From Ignavibacteria bacterium (GTDB lineage: Bacteria; Bacteroidota; Ignavibacteria; Ignavibacteriales; SURF-24): a stretch of 64,000 nucleotides of DNA. Numbering within the stretch: position 1 is the stretch's first letter; every line of letters starts with the position of its first letter. Positions 15,968 through 25,907 of this stretch are shown piece by piece. The notes beneath the pieces were generated by a model. It saw nothing but the letters and a program-made list of their open reading frames with translations. It searched no databases and was not told the origin of the DNA. The DNA is taken from positions 1 to 64,000 of the forward strand of contig JAAXKN010000015.1 in the NCBI GenBank assembly GCA_025612375.1. Reading direction: 5' to 3'. The translations under genes and the position numbers were made by a program.

Positions 15968-18571
15968 TTATTTCAGGGTGTCCTGCTCCTGGAGTTCTTC
16001 TTCTGCAGACTCGCTTATCATCTCCTCAAACTGAGGGGCATCGCTTGATTCTTTCTTGCTCTGCCATACAGCCCATATAATTGCACCAAGTGCAATCAGT
16101 GCCACCAGGAGGCCTACAACGATAGCTCCAAAGCCCTGAACGCGTCCGCTGACGATGTTGTAGTTTAACACCATTCCCAGTGTAAGAAGACTTACCATGT
16201 TCATTACTTTAATAAGAGGGTTGACTGCAGGTCCAGCGGTATCCTTCAATGGGTCGCCTACCGTGTCGCCTGTAACAGCGGCCTTATGGGCATCTGAACC
16301 CTTGCCGCCATAGATACCGTCTTCAATCAACTTCTTTGCATTGTCCCATGCACCGCCGGCATTGGACATAAATACTGCAAGGAGCTGTCCGACAAGTATC
16401 ATTCCGGCAAGGAAACCGCCAAGGGCGTAGGGCCCTAAGAGGAAGCCGACCAGAACCGGGGTCATAATAGCGAGGAATCCCGGGCCGATAAGTTCTTTCT
16501 GAGCCGTGTTAGTGCAGATATTAACCACGCGTCCGTAGTCAGGCTTCTTTGTGCCTTCCCAAATATGAGGGTCGCGGAACTGGATGCGGCATTCATGTAC
16601 AATATAGAAAGCGGCACGGCCAACAGCACGGATCAGCATGCTGCTGAAAAGGAACGGAACAGCGCCGCCGATTAAGAAGCCAATAAATACTATCGGGTTA
16701 GCAACCGTCAGTTTTCCGGCTTCAGTTATATACTGTGCAATACTCATCTGGTTGATCTTATCCTCGCTGCCTACTGCAATTACTGCAATAAAGCTTGAGA
16801 AAAGTGAAACCGCGGCAATAACTGCCGAGCCGATTGCAATACCCTTTGTTTCGGCTTTTGTTGTGTTGCCTACTGCATCGAGGTCTGCAAGTATCTGGCG
16901 GGCACGCTTGTAGTTGCCTGGTTTTTCTTTTTCCATTTCCACAGGTTCATAACCCATTTCACCGATACCGTTGGCGTTGTCGGCAACAGGCCCGAAAACG
17001 TCCATTGAAATGGTATTGCCCGTTAATGTAAGCATACCGATACCTGTCATTGCAACGCCGTAAGCTACGAAGAGAGGAGGTGTTCCGGCGTAGCAGAGTA
17101 CTGAGAGCATAATGGCTGCTGCAATTACTATGATTGCTGCAACTGTAGACTCATAACCTACTGCAAAGCCCTGAATGATGTTTGTAGCGTGACCTGTCTG
17201 GCAGCTCTTGGCAAGGCTTTTTACAGGGGCGTGGCCCGTATGTGTAAAATAGCTGGTTACCTTGTTGAGTGCTATTGCAAGGAATACGCCTATGAGGCAT
17301 GTCCATGCAGGACGGAGGTCAAGTCCCGTAAAACCGAAATTAGCAAACCAGGGTAAGTTTCTCGGGTCAACGGCCCAGTAGCCCAGTTTTGTAAGTTCGT
17401 TTAATTTATCGAGACCGAAATAATTTACGTCAAAATGCAGATATCCGAATCCTAAGAGGAAGAATCCGAGTATAGATATTATTGAACCGATCCAGAAACC
17501 GCGGTGTACGCTGTGAAGAGCCGTATCCGAGGTATCATGAGCTCCTGCCTTAACGGTATAGGTTGAGATGATTGAGCCCAGGACGCCGATTCCGCGCACA
17601 AGGAGCGGGAATATAACGCCTTTGTGGCCGAATGAAGCCATACCGAGGATCATTGCAGCTACGATCGTTACTTCATAGCTTTCAAAGATATCGGCTGCCA
17701 TACCGGCGCAGTCGCCCACGTTATCGCCGACGTTATCGGCAATAGTTGCGGCGTTTCTAGGGTCGTCCTCTGGGATATCTTTTTCAATTTTTCCCACCAG
17801 GTCGGCTCCCACGTCTGCGGCTTTTGTATAAATACCGCCGCCGACACGCATAAAGAGTGCGAGCAGTGTGCCGCCGAAGCCGAATCCTAAGAGGGCTTCA
17901 TAGGCTGTATCGCCAAAAATCAGGAATATCATCGTTCCGCCCAGGAGGCCGAGGCCGTCTGTAAGCATACCAGTTACGGTACCGGTTCTGTAGCCGAGCT
18001 GCATTGCTTCCCCGTAGCTTCTTGTAGCTGCAGCGGCAACCCTGAGGTTGCCGGCGGTTGCAAGCCTCATGCCTACAAAACCAACCATCCAGCTGAAGAG
18101 TGCACCTACAAGGAATGCACCCGAACGCCCCCAGCGGAAAGCATCAACTGTTCCGGTGTATGTAAAATAAAGAAGTAATGTAATAATTACGATGAGGGGA
18201 CCGATACGCTTGAACTGTGCACCGAGATATGCATTTGCGCCCTCACGGACGGCTGCTGCTATCTCCTGCATTTTCTTTGTGCCTGTATCGGCTTTGTAAA
18301 CCTGCTTGACTAATAAAAGAGCATAAAGTAATCCTGCAACTGCAATACCCAGGACCGTTAAAAGGCATACGATCTCAAGTCCGCTGTATTTGGGATCAGA
18401 AAAAAGGGCGAAAGGAACAAAGGACTTAGCTTCACCAATATTGGAAGCAGCTGATTCAGATTGACTGAAACCCGGCCTGTAGAAAAAAGCTACCACGAAC
18501 AGAAGCATGAGAGCGAACAAATAATTACGCCGGGCCTTACTGGAACGCATAAAGTTTTTGATTCGAGTCAT
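15968..18571 (-). CDS. hppA: Membrane-bound proton-pumping pyrophosphatase
   Basis: Couples pyrophosphate hydrolysis to ion transport across the cytoplasmic membrane. Signature segments are YTKAADVGADLVGKIEKDIP, DDPRNAATIADNVGDNVGDC and DNANGIGEM, and near the end a second DNA-Lys cluster (GGAWDNAKKLIEDG, DTVGDPLKDTAGP). About 16 membrane helices are expected. Near residue 567 the motif is GNTTKAETKG: Lys in place of the Ala found in K+-dependent enzymes, which marks the K+-independent, normally H+-pumping class. The N-terminus (about 60 residues) carries an extra hydrophobic segment and Ser/Glu-rich loop. At 867 residues it is longer than most bacterial forms. Ion specificity is an inference from the motif. 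Confidence 0.96.
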   Translation of the reverse strand: MTRIKNFMRSSKARRNYLFALMLLFVVAFFYRPGFSQSESAASNIGEAKSFVPFALFSDPKYSGLEIVCLLTVLGIAVAGLLYALLLVKQVYKADTGTKKMQEIAAAVREGANAYLGAQFKRIGPLIVIITLLLYFTYTGTVDAFRWGRSGAFLVGALFSWMVGFVGMRLATAGNLRVAAAATRSYGEAMQLGYRTGTVTGMLTDGLGLLGGTMIFLIFGDTAYEALLGFGFGGTLLALFMRVGGGIYTKAADVGADLVGKIEKDIPEDDPRNAATIADNVGDNVGDCAGMAADIFESYEVTIVAAMILGMASFGHKGVIFPLLVRGIGVLGSIISTYTVKAGAHDTSDTALHSVHRGFWIGSIISILGFFLLGFGYLHFDVNYFGLDKLNELTKLGYWAVDPRNLPWFANFGFTGLDLRPAWTCLIGVFLAIALNKVTSYFTHTGHAPVKSLAKSCQTGHATNIIQGFAVGYESTVAAIIVIAAAIMLSVLCYAGTPPLFVAYGVAMTGIGMLTLTGNTISMDVFGPVADNANGIGEMGYEPVEMEKEKPGNYKRARQILADLDAVGNTTKAETKGIAIGSAVIAAVSLFSSFIAVIAVGSEDKINQMSIAQYITEAGKLTVANPIVFIGFLIGGAVPFLFSSMLIRAVGRAAFYIVHECRIQFRDPHIWEGTKKPDYGRVVNICTNTAQKELIGPGFLAIMTPVLVGFLLGPYALGGFLAGMILVGQLLAVFMSNAGGAWDNAKKLIEDGIYGGKGSDAHKAAVTGDTVGDPLKDTAGPAVNPLIKVMNMVSLLTLGMVLNYNIVSGRVQGFGAIVVGLLVALIALGAIIWAVWQSKKESSDAPQFEEMISESAEEELQEQDTLK

Positions 18572-18613
18572 TTCACTTTTCCATTAAATCGCTTTTAGAC
18601 AGAAAAACATGCC

Positions 18614-18646
18614 GTCCCGGTGCACACCTCAGGCGTGCGCCGGGAC
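18614..18646 (-). terminator. Strong hairpin, probable terminator of the unknown gene at 18687
   Basis: GTCCCGGTGCAC pairs with GTGCGCCGGGAC (one mismatch) around a CTCAGGC-type loop. On the minus strand it is followed within six bases by TTTTT. It lies between the 3' end of the 18687 gene and the start of hppA, so it may also act as a leader hairpin for hppA. Confidence 0.65.
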
Positions 18647-18686
18647 CAAAAATGCTTTTTCTGAAACTGTTATAGAAATTAGTTAT

Positions 18687-19457
18687 TTAAGAAACCAGAC
18701 TTTCCGAAGCGGACCTCCACCATTTAGCATATTCAACTTCCAGGTGACGCCTCTCCGGGAAAGGATAGTATTTTATCCCGGACTGATCCCCCAGGAAAAA
18801 TCCCCTGCGCAGAGTCCTGTAGAAGCTGTGAATATGAGGACTTCTTGAAACGGTTTTGGTTTGCTTTCTGCTGTGCTTCAGCTCGTTTATGCAGTCAACT
18901 ATGTGCATCGGGTCTGAATACGGCAGATATCCTGCAAGTCTTCCAGAGTCATCACGGTCGAGCAGCAAGTCGGCAAAGAATATTCTTGGTACGCTGACCG
19001 GGTTGCACGGGTCCGTCATGAATTTTGCGAAGGCATCAGGTGAAAGGGCAGATAACACTAAAGGAGATACGGGACAGAGTTCCTGATAAAGATTTGGACC
19101 TGAGCTGTTATTGCTCACGTCATACTCAGAGGCTTCAAGGTGTATCACCCTCCCGTCGGCAGTAGTAAGATAGAGTTTGCCGAAGGCAGAAAGGTTAAGG
19201 TGCTCCATAACACGGTAAACGCTGATGTATTTACTGCGTTTCGGGCTCCCATCCTTGTGAGGCGTACAGCGCTCGTTGATGTCCTCAAGATGAAAGTAAT
19301 CACTGTGAAGATCCGGATCAATCTCAAAGAAAAGGACGTTGCCGCGTGTGTTTTTCTGAGTACCGACAGCCATATACAAACCGAAGGCTTCCGGCTCCAG
19401 GTGAGAGGCCACGAGTGCCTCGAAGCGGTAAGAGAGCATGTAATAGTGAATCTTCAT
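18687..19457 (-). CDS. Conserved-looking hypothetical protein, 256 residues
   Basis: Not recognised as any named family. It is a soluble protein without signal peptide or membrane segment, starting MKIHYYMLSYRFEALVAS. It mixes predicted strands and helices. Notable segments are HLEPEAFGLYMAVGTQK, FFEIDPDLHSDYFHLEDINERC, YLTTADGRVIHLEASEYDV and a C-terminal basic/aromatic region (RSPHIHSFYRTLRRGFFLG, KYYPFPERRHLEVEYAKWW). No nucleotide-binding or catalytic motif stands out. The start has an AAGGAG-like site a few bases upstream on the minus strand. It is placed before hppA on the same strand but separated by a strong hairpin, so co-transcription is doubtful. Codon use looks like that of its neighbours. 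Confidence 0.65.
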   Translation of the reverse strand: MKIHYYMLSYRFEALVASHLEPEAFGLYMAVGTQKNTRGNVLFFEIDPDLHSDYFHLEDINERCTPHKDGSPKRSKYISVYRVMEHLNLSAFGKLYLTTADGRVIHLEASEYDVSNNSSGPNLYQELCPVSPLVLSALSPDAFAKFMTDPCNPVSVPRIFFADLLLDRDDSGRLAGYLPYSDPMHIVDCINELKHSRKQTKTVSRSPHIHSFYRTLRRGFFLGDQSGIKYYPFPERRHLEVEYAKWWRSASESLVS

Positions 19458-19805
19458 TATCTAAACTCCTTGATGAACTTGAAGTCCAGATACTGAAGAA
19501 CCGGTCCTAGACAATTATAGGGGGCGACCCGGGTTCTGGCAGTTGCTTATAAAAGCCTATTTTCTCAAGCAAAAGCCCTAACAAAAGCTGCTCGATATAA
19601 CACATCTTTGCCAATCCTCAGTACCGGAAAAAAAGCTCAACCGATAAATTAGAAAATGTGTTTACTGCAGTAATAAATCTATTACTTTCGAAAATGAAAA
19701 GCAAACCTGAAGGTCTCTTATAACGTGTTTTGGCGCATAAAAAGAAAGCCCCGGAGGGATTATTTAACTCTCCCGGGGCTTAAGAATTTTATCCTTAACT
19801 TAAGG
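19458..19805. other. Intergenic region upstream of the unknown gene and downstream of the AGCS symporter gene
   Basis: About 350 bases with no open frame that looks coding. It holds a terminator (19746-19782) and the leader of the minus-strand gene at 18687. A weak imperfect inverted pair AGAACCGG...CCGGGTTCT (about 19496-19536) lies in the leader. Nothing else is recognised. Confidence 0.5.
19746..19782 (-). terminator. Terminator of the AGCS symporter gene
   Basis: AAGCCCCGG pairs with CCGGGGCTT across a loop with partial inner pairing. On the minus strand it continues into CTTTCTTTTT. It begins 24 bases after the symporter stop codon. Confidence 0.8.
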
Positions 19806-21185
19806 CTATTTTACCGATGAAACCTCTGCCTCTTCCACCACTTCATCGCCTGAGAGGTCAAGCTGGTCATTCCAGAGATACTTTCTCGTTTCGGCTACAA
19901 TAACCCCGCTTAATGCAATGAGAGAGACCAGGTTCGGGATAGCCATAAGGGCGTTTGCAATGTCGGCAAATGACCATACAACAGGAAGCGAGAGCACGGA
20001 GCCCAGCATTACGGCAAATACCCAGAGCCACCTGTAGGGTTTTATCACCCTGCTGCCGAAAAGGTATTCCGCGGCTTTTTCACCGTAATAAGACCAGCCG
20101 AGTATGGTTGAAAAAACAAATGTCAGGAGTCCCACTGTAAGGACGATAGGGCCAATAACCGGAATATCTGAAAAAGCCGAGCTTGTGAGCTCCCCGCCGC
20201 GAAGGCCTTTCATCCATTCGCCTGAATTTACAACTACAAGCCCCGTCATTGCGCATACAACAACCGTGTCCCAGAATGTGCCTGTTGAGGAAACCAGAGC
20301 CTGGCGTATCGGATTTTTTGTCTGTGCCGCAGCAGCAACGATCGGTGCGCTTCCAAGGCCCGATTCATTAGAGAACAGGCCGCGGGCAACGCCGAATCGG
20401 ATGGCTTCCTTAAAGCCTGCTCCTAAAAACCCACCTATTACGGCGTGGCCGGTAAACGCGCTTTTTAATATCAGCATGAAAGTTGCAGGAACCGTTGAGG
20501 CGTTTATTATTAGAAGAGCTATGCATCCCAGAACGTAAAAAATTGCCATAAAGGGCACCAGCTTTTCGCAGACGCTGGCAATGGACTTAATTCCGCCGAT
20601 AATTACTACGGCTGTCAGTATGGTCATGAGAATGCCCGAGATCCACGCAGGGATGTGGAAGTTGCTTTCGACCATCGTGGAAATTGAATTTGCCTGCACC
20701 ATGTTTCCGATTCCGAAGGCTGCAACGGCTGTTAGGGCCGCAAAGGCCACGCCCAGCCATTTCATCTTAAGCCCGCGTTCGAGAACGTACATGGGGCCCC
20801 CGGCCATAAAACCTTCTTTGGTTTTAACCCTGTACTTAACTGATAAAAGTGCTTCGGAATATTTGGTTGCGATGCCGAAAACGCCCGTAAGCCACATCCA
20901 GAGGACTGCCCCGGGGCCGCCGGCCGCAACGGCGGTAGCCACTCCCACTATGTTGCCCGTACCGATTGTTGCCGCAAGAGCTGTTGTAAGGGCGCCGAAC
21001 TGGCTGACGTCGCCCGTGCCTTCTTTGGAGCGCTTCAAGGAAAGCTTTATGGCTTTACCGGTATAGCGCTGTATAAAACGCAGCTTAAAAGTAAGGAAAA
21101 TGTGTGTGCCGAAAAGTAGTATAAGTAACGGGTAACCCCAGACCCAATCGCTTATCCGGGAAAGTAACTGTTCTAGCTCCTGCAT
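19806..21185 (-). CDS. Sodium:alanine symporter family (AGCS) amino-acid carrier
   Basis: Imports small amino acids (alanine or glycine in characterised members) with Na+ or H+ across the inner membrane. The protein has about eleven membrane helices and AGCS signatures: ALTTALAATIGTGNIVGVATA, the family stretch GGPGAVLWMWLTGVFGIATKYSE, GGPMYVLERGL, and RGLFSNESGLGSAPIVAAAA. At 459 residues it has the normal length. It is a single gene with its own terminator. Family membership is firm; the exact substrate cannot be read from sequence. Confidence 0.94.
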   Translation of the reverse strand: MQELEQLLSRISDWVWGYPLLILLFGTHIFLTFKLRFIQRYTGKAIKLSLKRSKEGTGDVSQFGALTTALAATIGTGNIVGVATAVAAGGPGAVLWMWLTGVFGIATKYSEALLSVKYRVKTKEGFMAGGPMYVLERGLKMKWLGVAFAALTAVAAFGIGNMVQANSISTMVESNFHIPAWISGILMTILTAVVIIGGIKSIASVCEKLVPFMAIFYVLGCIALLIINASTVPATFMLILKSAFTGHAVIGGFLGAGFKEAIRFGVARGLFSNESGLGSAPIVAAAAQTKNPIRQALVSSTGTFWDTVVVCAMTGLVVVNSGEWMKGLRGGELTSSAFSDIPVIGPIVLTVGLLTFVFSTILGWSYYGEKAAEYLFGSRVIKPYRWLWVFAVMLGSVLSLPVVWSFADIANALMAIPNLVSLIALSGVIVAETRKYLWNDQLDLSGDEVVEEAEVSSVK

Positions 21186-21351
21186 GGATACTCCTCAATA
21201 AATTATGTTTTGAGAAAAAGTTTCAGGACAGAAAAATTCAGAACGGGAAAAAATCTAAACTGGAAGTTAAGAAAGAAAAGCCAATTAATGAAAGCCAAAA
21301 GTAGCGGTTGAGAAAGAATTGCTATGGAATGATAACAGGAGGATTTAAGCC

Positions 21352-22101
21352 TCAGGAGTTTTGCTTCCCTTCAATCTTGCCGATGAGCTTCTTCATTTTG
21401 TCGTAGTGGCTCCCTTTCCAGTACACTCTCAGGCAATCGGGGCAGCGGTAGAAATCGGTCTGCGACTGCTCAACCTTAGGTGGAAGTTCATCAAGGATAT
21501 CCTCCTTATCCACCTTTTCAAGCAGGCCGTTACATTCCATGCAGCGCGAGAATTCATGTAATTCCCTTTCTAAGTGAAACCTTTCTATTACCTCACGCGC
21601 CTGTTCTACAGGGTCCTCACTTCTTACCCAGTAGCTGTGGGTTACGTCGTTGCGCTTAAGTATGTTGCGGTCGCGCGTAAGAATAGTCCTTCTTTTCTCA
21701 ATGGAAATATTAACGAGGTCGTCTTTCGAGTAATTATTGCTGTAGAGCGTATCCAGTCCCAGCATTCTCATATAATGGGCGAGCTTCCCTAAATGCACAT
21801 CCAGCACGAACTTCGGCTCTCTCAAAGGCTTCTGCCTCAGGTGGGTCAGATCCCTTACGTCAAAGGATTCAAAAACAGGGTAAACGCTTATGTCGTCGTC
21901 ATCCTGAACGATATAGGAAAAGTCCACCGACTGCCCGTTTACCAGTATCAGGTCTATTTCCGAATGAGGCACGCCGAGGGACTCAATCATATCTTTTACT
22001 GAAGTGCGGCCGGTATAAAAGTGCGTAAACCTCACCTTGCGTCTTTCTTCGGGAAGGAAGTCGTTAAGCTCTTCGTAAAACCTGAGAAATGCCCTGTGCA
22101 T
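21352..22101 (-). CDS. Mut7-C RNase domain protein with ubiquitin-like N-terminus
   Basis: Two-domain architecture. Residues of about 1-85 form a Mut7-C ubiquitin-like (ThiS/MoaD-fold) domain. Residues of about 95-240 are the Mut7-C RNase domain: VLDVHLGKLAHYMRMLGLDT, then ILTRDRNILKR with the acidic residues of a PIN-like fold. It ends in a zinc ribbon with CMEC and CPDC pairs and the closing CLRVYWKGSHY. Mut7-C proteins are predicted nucleases in RNA processing or decay; few have been tested. It is a single gene with no operon partner. Confidence 0.92.
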   Translation of the reverse strand: MHRAFLRFYEELNDFLPEERRKVRFTHFYTGRTSVKDMIESLGVPHSEIDLILVNGQSVDFSYIVQDDDDISVYPVFESFDVRDLTHLRQKPLREPKFVLDVHLGKLAHYMRMLGLDTLYSNNYSKDDLVNISIEKRRTILTRDRNILKRNDVTHSYWVRSEDPVEQAREVIERFHLERELHEFSRCMECNGLLEKVDKEDILDELPPKVEQSQTDFYRCPDCLRVYWKGSHYDKMKKLIGKIEGKQNS

Positions 22102-22169
22102 CTTTAGTTTTTGTTTCTTATAAAAATATTAAAAGTAAAATAAGGGGTAATTGAAAGGGGAATAAAAAA

Positions 22170-22195
22170 GGGTAAAGTGACTTTTCACTTTACCC
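22170..22195 (-). terminator. Terminator of the PBP1A-like gene
   Basis: On the minus strand, AGGGTAAAGTGA pairs perfectly with TCACTTTACCCT around a four-base loop and is followed by CTTTTTTATT. It lies 20 bases beyond the stop codon of the gene at 22215. Confidence 0.85.
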
Positions 22196-22214
22196 TCATG
22201 AGAATAGATCTTTA

Positions 22215-24170
22215 TCAGAATTTTTGTCCTATCTGGTTTTGGTGCAAATGGCAGCTTCCTTTAAGAAGGAGGAAATTTACCGGGTACAGCTTCTTATGCG
22301 GGCAGCTTATGGTTGCGGGTTCGCCTGTATCCTCGCAGACTTCAATTTCCTGAACGGTTGACGGGCGTGTAAACTGCATGCCGTATGAGCCATGGTACTG
22401 AAGGTGTGCTACGGACATCAGCCTTCCCCAGATGGGGGCGCAGGCGCTTCCGCCGTACTGAAAACCACCCGAAAGCTTTCTTGAAGGGTTATCGTATCCG
22501 ATCCATATGGCAGTGGAAAGCTTTGTGTTGTAGCCAACAAACCAGACGTCAGCTGAGTTCTGTGTGGTTCCGGTTTTGCCTGCCGCCACACCCTTAAAGT
22601 ACGGCCTTGCCGAAGTGGCAGTTCCACCTTCGACCACCTGCTCAAGTGCCTGTGACATGAGGTAGCAGGTGGCAGAGTCGAGCACTGTTGTGGTTTCCTG
22701 GTGTGCCTGGTAAAGCACCCTGTTATTCCTGTCCTCAATTTTAAGTATTGAATAAGGCTTTGCATAAAGTCCTTCCGAGGCAAATACCTCATAGGCCGAG
22801 GCCATTTCAAGCGGAGTAACCTCAGCTGTACCCAGGGCAATTGAAGGGTAAGGGGGAATATTTGATTTTATGCCGAGTCTCTTAGCAAAAGCTGCTACGG
22901 AATCGGGCTTAGTAAAGTTTACCATTGCGTCGGCAGCGCACGCGTTTACGGAGTGTTTTACGGCATTTATCATCGGCATCATGGTGTATGAGAAGTTGCC
23001 TGTTGAATTTTCAGGCCTCCACTCCATTGTTGAACCCGAATCGACAACAATCGGGAAGTCGTGCAGGGGTGTTGCAAGTGTAAAACCTTTTTCCAGCAGG
23101 CTTGCGTACAAAAAAGGCTTAAAAGATGAGCCCGGCTGGCGGTGGATTTCATCTGCATGGTTAAGTCCGCGGGATTCCGAGCCGGGGCTTCCGCCGATCA
23201 TTGCCTTGATTTTGCCTGTACCCACTTCCACTGAAACGAGACCAATCTGCGCCTGCTTCATTGAGCCGGGGAACCGGCCATACTGCCAGTTAACGGCGTC
23301 TTCGGCTGCTTTCTGTATGTCGTAGTCCAGTGTTGTTGTTATTTTTAACTGGTCCCTGTTTAGGGAAATTCCTCTTGAATTTAGTATCTCGAGCGCCTCC
23401 TTGCGCACGTGTTCTAAAAAATGGCGGCCCAGGCCCTGGTTCATCTTAAGACCCAAAGGCTGCCTGCGGTAGCGTTCGAACTGCTTTTCGTTGATCTTTC
23501 CTACCTCGAGCAGGTTGTGCAGAACTTCATTTCTGCGGGCTAAAGTTTTCTCGGGGTTTTTGGACGGATCGTAGCCGCTTGGCGACTGAAGCAGTCCGGC
23601 TATGGTGGCGCCTTCGGTTACAGAAAGCTTGTCGGGGGTTTTGCTGAAAAACTCCTGGCTGGCTGCCCAGATGCCGTAGGCCCCGTGGCCGAAGTAGCAT
23701 GTATTAAGATATAGAAGGAGTATCTGGTCTTTGGTATACTTCTTCTCGATTTCCCGTGCGATGTTGATCTCGGTGAGCTTACGGGTTATAGTCTGTTCGC
23801 GTGAAAGGAAAAGGTTACGTGCAAGCTGCATTGTAAGCGTGCTGCCTCCCTGTGTGGAGCCAGTAAGCGTTTTTATGACTGCACGCCCGAGGCCTTTGTA
23901 GGAGACGCCGTCGTGGTTGTAAAAATCCCTGTCTTCTGTGGCAATAAGGGAATAAATCACCCATTTTGAGATATTGCCCGTGCTTCTAACCTCTACCCTG
24001 TGCTTTTCACCGTAGTATCCTAAAAGCCTCCCGTCGGCTGAAAGCGCGTAGGATGAATAGTCCAGCCTGACCGGCGGCAGCTGCGGATAGATGGTGCCTG
24101 TAAGGGAAGCTAAGAAAACGAGGATGAAAGTTAACTTTTTTAGTCTGAATATGTTTTTTTTATGCATCAC
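22215..24170 (-). CDS. Bifunctional penicillin-binding protein, PBP1A type
   Basis: Builds peptidoglycan at the outer face of the inner membrane: an N-terminal glycosyltransferase (GT51) polymerises glycan and a C-terminal transpeptidase cross-links peptides. After one membrane anchor (FILVFLASLTGTIY), GT51 motifs appear: TEDRDFYNHDGVS with the catalytic Glu, GGSTLTMQLARNLFLS, RKLTEINIAREIE and NTCYFGHGAYGI. The transpeptidase carries SSFK (PGSSFKPFLYASLL), SVN (KHSVNACA) and KTGT (AAGKTGTTQNSADVWFVGY). At 651 residues it is compact. Divergent from zwf, with about 220 bases between the starts. Single gene with a clear terminator. Confidence 0.95.
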   Translation of the reverse strand: MMHKKNIFRLKKLTFILVFLASLTGTIYPQLPPVRLDYSSYALSADGRLLGYYGEKHRVEVRSTGNISKWVIYSLIATEDRDFYNHDGVSYKGLGRAVIKTLTGSTQGGSTLTMQLARNLFLSREQTITRKLTEINIAREIEKKYTKDQILLLYLNTCYFGHGAYGIWAASQEFFSKTPDKLSVTEGATIAGLLQSPSGYDPSKNPEKTLARRNEVLHNLLEVGKINEKQFERYRRQPLGLKMNQGLGRHFLEHVRKEALEILNSRGISLNRDQLKITTTLDYDIQKAAEDAVNWQYGRFPGSMKQAQIGLVSVEVGTGKIKAMIGGSPGSESRGLNHADEIHRQPGSSFKPFLYASLLEKGFTLATPLHDFPIVVDSGSTMEWRPENSTGNFSYTMMPMINAVKHSVNACAADAMVNFTKPDSVAAFAKRLGIKSNIPPYPSIALGTAEVTPLEMASAYEVFASEGLYAKPYSILKIEDRNNRVLYQAHQETTTVLDSATCYLMSQALEQVVEGGTATSARPYFKGVAAGKTGTTQNSADVWFVGYNTKLSTAIWIGYDNPSRKLSGGFQYGGSACAPIWGRLMSVAHLQYHGSYGMQFTRPSTVQEIEVCEDTGEPATISCPHKKLYPVNFLLLKGSCHLHQNQIGQKF

Positions 24171-24395
24171 TTCTGTGTGTGAAAAATGTGAAAAATAATG
24201 TCTTTTGCTTAACCAATGTTCTTTCTACATTAAATAACATACATGGTTCTTAAAAATGACCATACAAAATTAAGGCTCCTCAAAGACAGATGCCAATTTG
24301 TCTTGGAAAAATGTGAGCACCTCATTCAGGTTATTATCGCTTTGTAAAGGGCATATGTAGAGGGCAAAAATTTGTATACAAGAAATGGAAGGGAT

Positions 24396-25907
24396 ATGGA
24401 AAAGCCGGAAAACTGCATTATTGTCATATTCGGAGCCTCGGGTGACCTTACGAAAAGAAAACTCATCCCTGCGCTCTATAAGCTTTTTGAGCACAGCCTT
24501 TTGCCTGAAAGGTTTGCAGTACTTGGAGTGGCAAGGACAGAGATGGCGGATAAGAAATTCAGGGACTCCTCTTTTCAGTTTATAGAGCCGGAGGAAGATA
24601 AAAATGAAACGGCCGCACGCTTTAAGCACGGCCTTTATTATATAGCGCTTAAAGATTATTCTCCCGGGGAATTCGCGAAACTAAACAGGAAAATTAAATC
24701 ACTTTCCGGGGAGCTGGAAACCGGGGAAAACTGCATCTATTATCTTGCCACGCCTCCGGGCGCCTTTGAGGAGATTGCAATAAGCCTTGGGGTTGAAAAA
24801 ATGCAGTTTCAGGGGGAGAAAAGCTGGAAAAGGCTGATAATTGAAAAACCTTTCGGGGAAAGCCTTGAAACGGCTAAGGACCTGAATAAGAGGCTCTGCC
24901 GCATTTTTAATGAAAACCAGATCTACCGCATAGACCACTATCTGGGAAAAGAAACCGTGCAGAACATATTTGTAACCCGGTTTTCAAACGGCATATTTGA
25001 GCCCTTATGGAACAGGAATTATGTCCACCACGTTGAGATCACCGCGGCCGAAAGCTCAGGAATAGGCTCTCGCGGGGGGTACTATGACAGTACGGGCGCC
25101 CTGAGGGATATGGTGCAGAACCATCTGCTGCAGATACTGGGGCTTATTGCCATGGAGCCGCCTGCCTCACTCAGGCCGGAGGCCATAAGGGATGAAAAGC
25201 TGAAGGTTTTTGAATCCCTCAGGATCATGAAGCCGGAGGACGTTGAAAGCCACGTCATACGCGGCCAGTATGTGGCAAATAAAATCGGGCGCGAAATTGT
25301 TGCAGGCTACCGTGAGGAGATGGGGGTGGACAGGGGCAGCCACGCCGAGACTTACGTTGCAATTAAGCTTTTTATTGATAACTGGCGCTGGGGCGGGGTG
25401 CCTTTTTATTTAAGAACGGGCAAAAGAATGCCGACTTCCGTTACAGAGGCTGTTATACACTTCAGGCCTTCACCCCACATCCTATTCAGAGCTCAGGATA
25501 ACTATATTAACTACCTCGTAATCCGCATACAGCCCGACGAAGGGATGCTCTTAAGGGTCAGCATGAAAGTCCCCGGCCGCGGCTATAACGTGCAGGACAT
25601 CAACATGGACTTCCATTATTCAGAGCTTGCCAGCCAGTACGTCCCCGGGGCCTACGAAAGGCTTCTTTTAGACGCAATGGAAGGTGACGCCACGCTTTAT
25701 GCCAGGGGGGATGCCGTGGAGGCCTGCTGGAAGTTCATTCAGCCGGTGCTGGATGCATGGGAGAAGTACCCAACAATTAAACTCTTCGGATATCCTGCCG
25801 GCACCTGGGGGCCGGAAAACGCTGATGATCTGATCGAGGAATCGGGGCTCACGTGGCGCTACCCGTGCAGGAATCTTTCAGGCGAAGGGTCGTACTGCGA
25901 GCTGTAG
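24396..25907 (+). CDS. zwf: Glucose-6-phosphate 1-dehydrogenase
   Basis: Oxidises glucose 6-phosphate to 6-phosphogluconolactone with NADP+ or NAD+, the entry to the oxidative pentose phosphate pathway. The coenzyme fold begins IVIFGASGDLTKRKLIPALY. The active-site segment is RIDHYLGKETVQN with the catalytic His downstream (NYVHHVEITAAES). YLRTGKRM and GAYERLLLDAMEGD complete the family pattern. About 503 residues is normal. The ATG at 24396 follows GGAAGG; a TTG at 24372 is less likely. Usual partners (6-phosphogluconolactonase, gnd) are not adjacent. Confidence 0.96.
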   Translation: MEKPENCIIVIFGASGDLTKRKLIPALYKLFEHSLLPERFAVLGVARTEMADKKFRDSSFQFIEPEEDKNETAARFKHGLYYIALKDYSPGEFAKLNRKIKSLSGELETGENCIYYLATPPGAFEEIAISLGVEKMQFQGEKSWKRLIIEKPFGESLETAKDLNKRLCRIFNENQIYRIDHYLGKETVQNIFVTRFSNGIFEPLWNRNYVHHVEITAAESSGIGSRGGYYDSTGALRDMVQNHLLQILGLIAMEPPASLRPEAIRDEKLKVFESLRIMKPEDVESHVIRGQYVANKIGREIVAGYREEMGVDRGSHAETYVAIKLFIDNWRWGGVPFYLRTGKRMPTSVTEAVIHFRPSPHILFRAQDNYINYLVIRIQPDEGMLLRVSMKVPGRGYNVQDINMDFHYSELASQYVPGAYERLLLDAMEGDATLYARGDAVEACWKFIQPVLDAWEKYPTIKLFGYPAGTWGPENADDLIEESGLTWRYPCRNLSGEGSYCEL

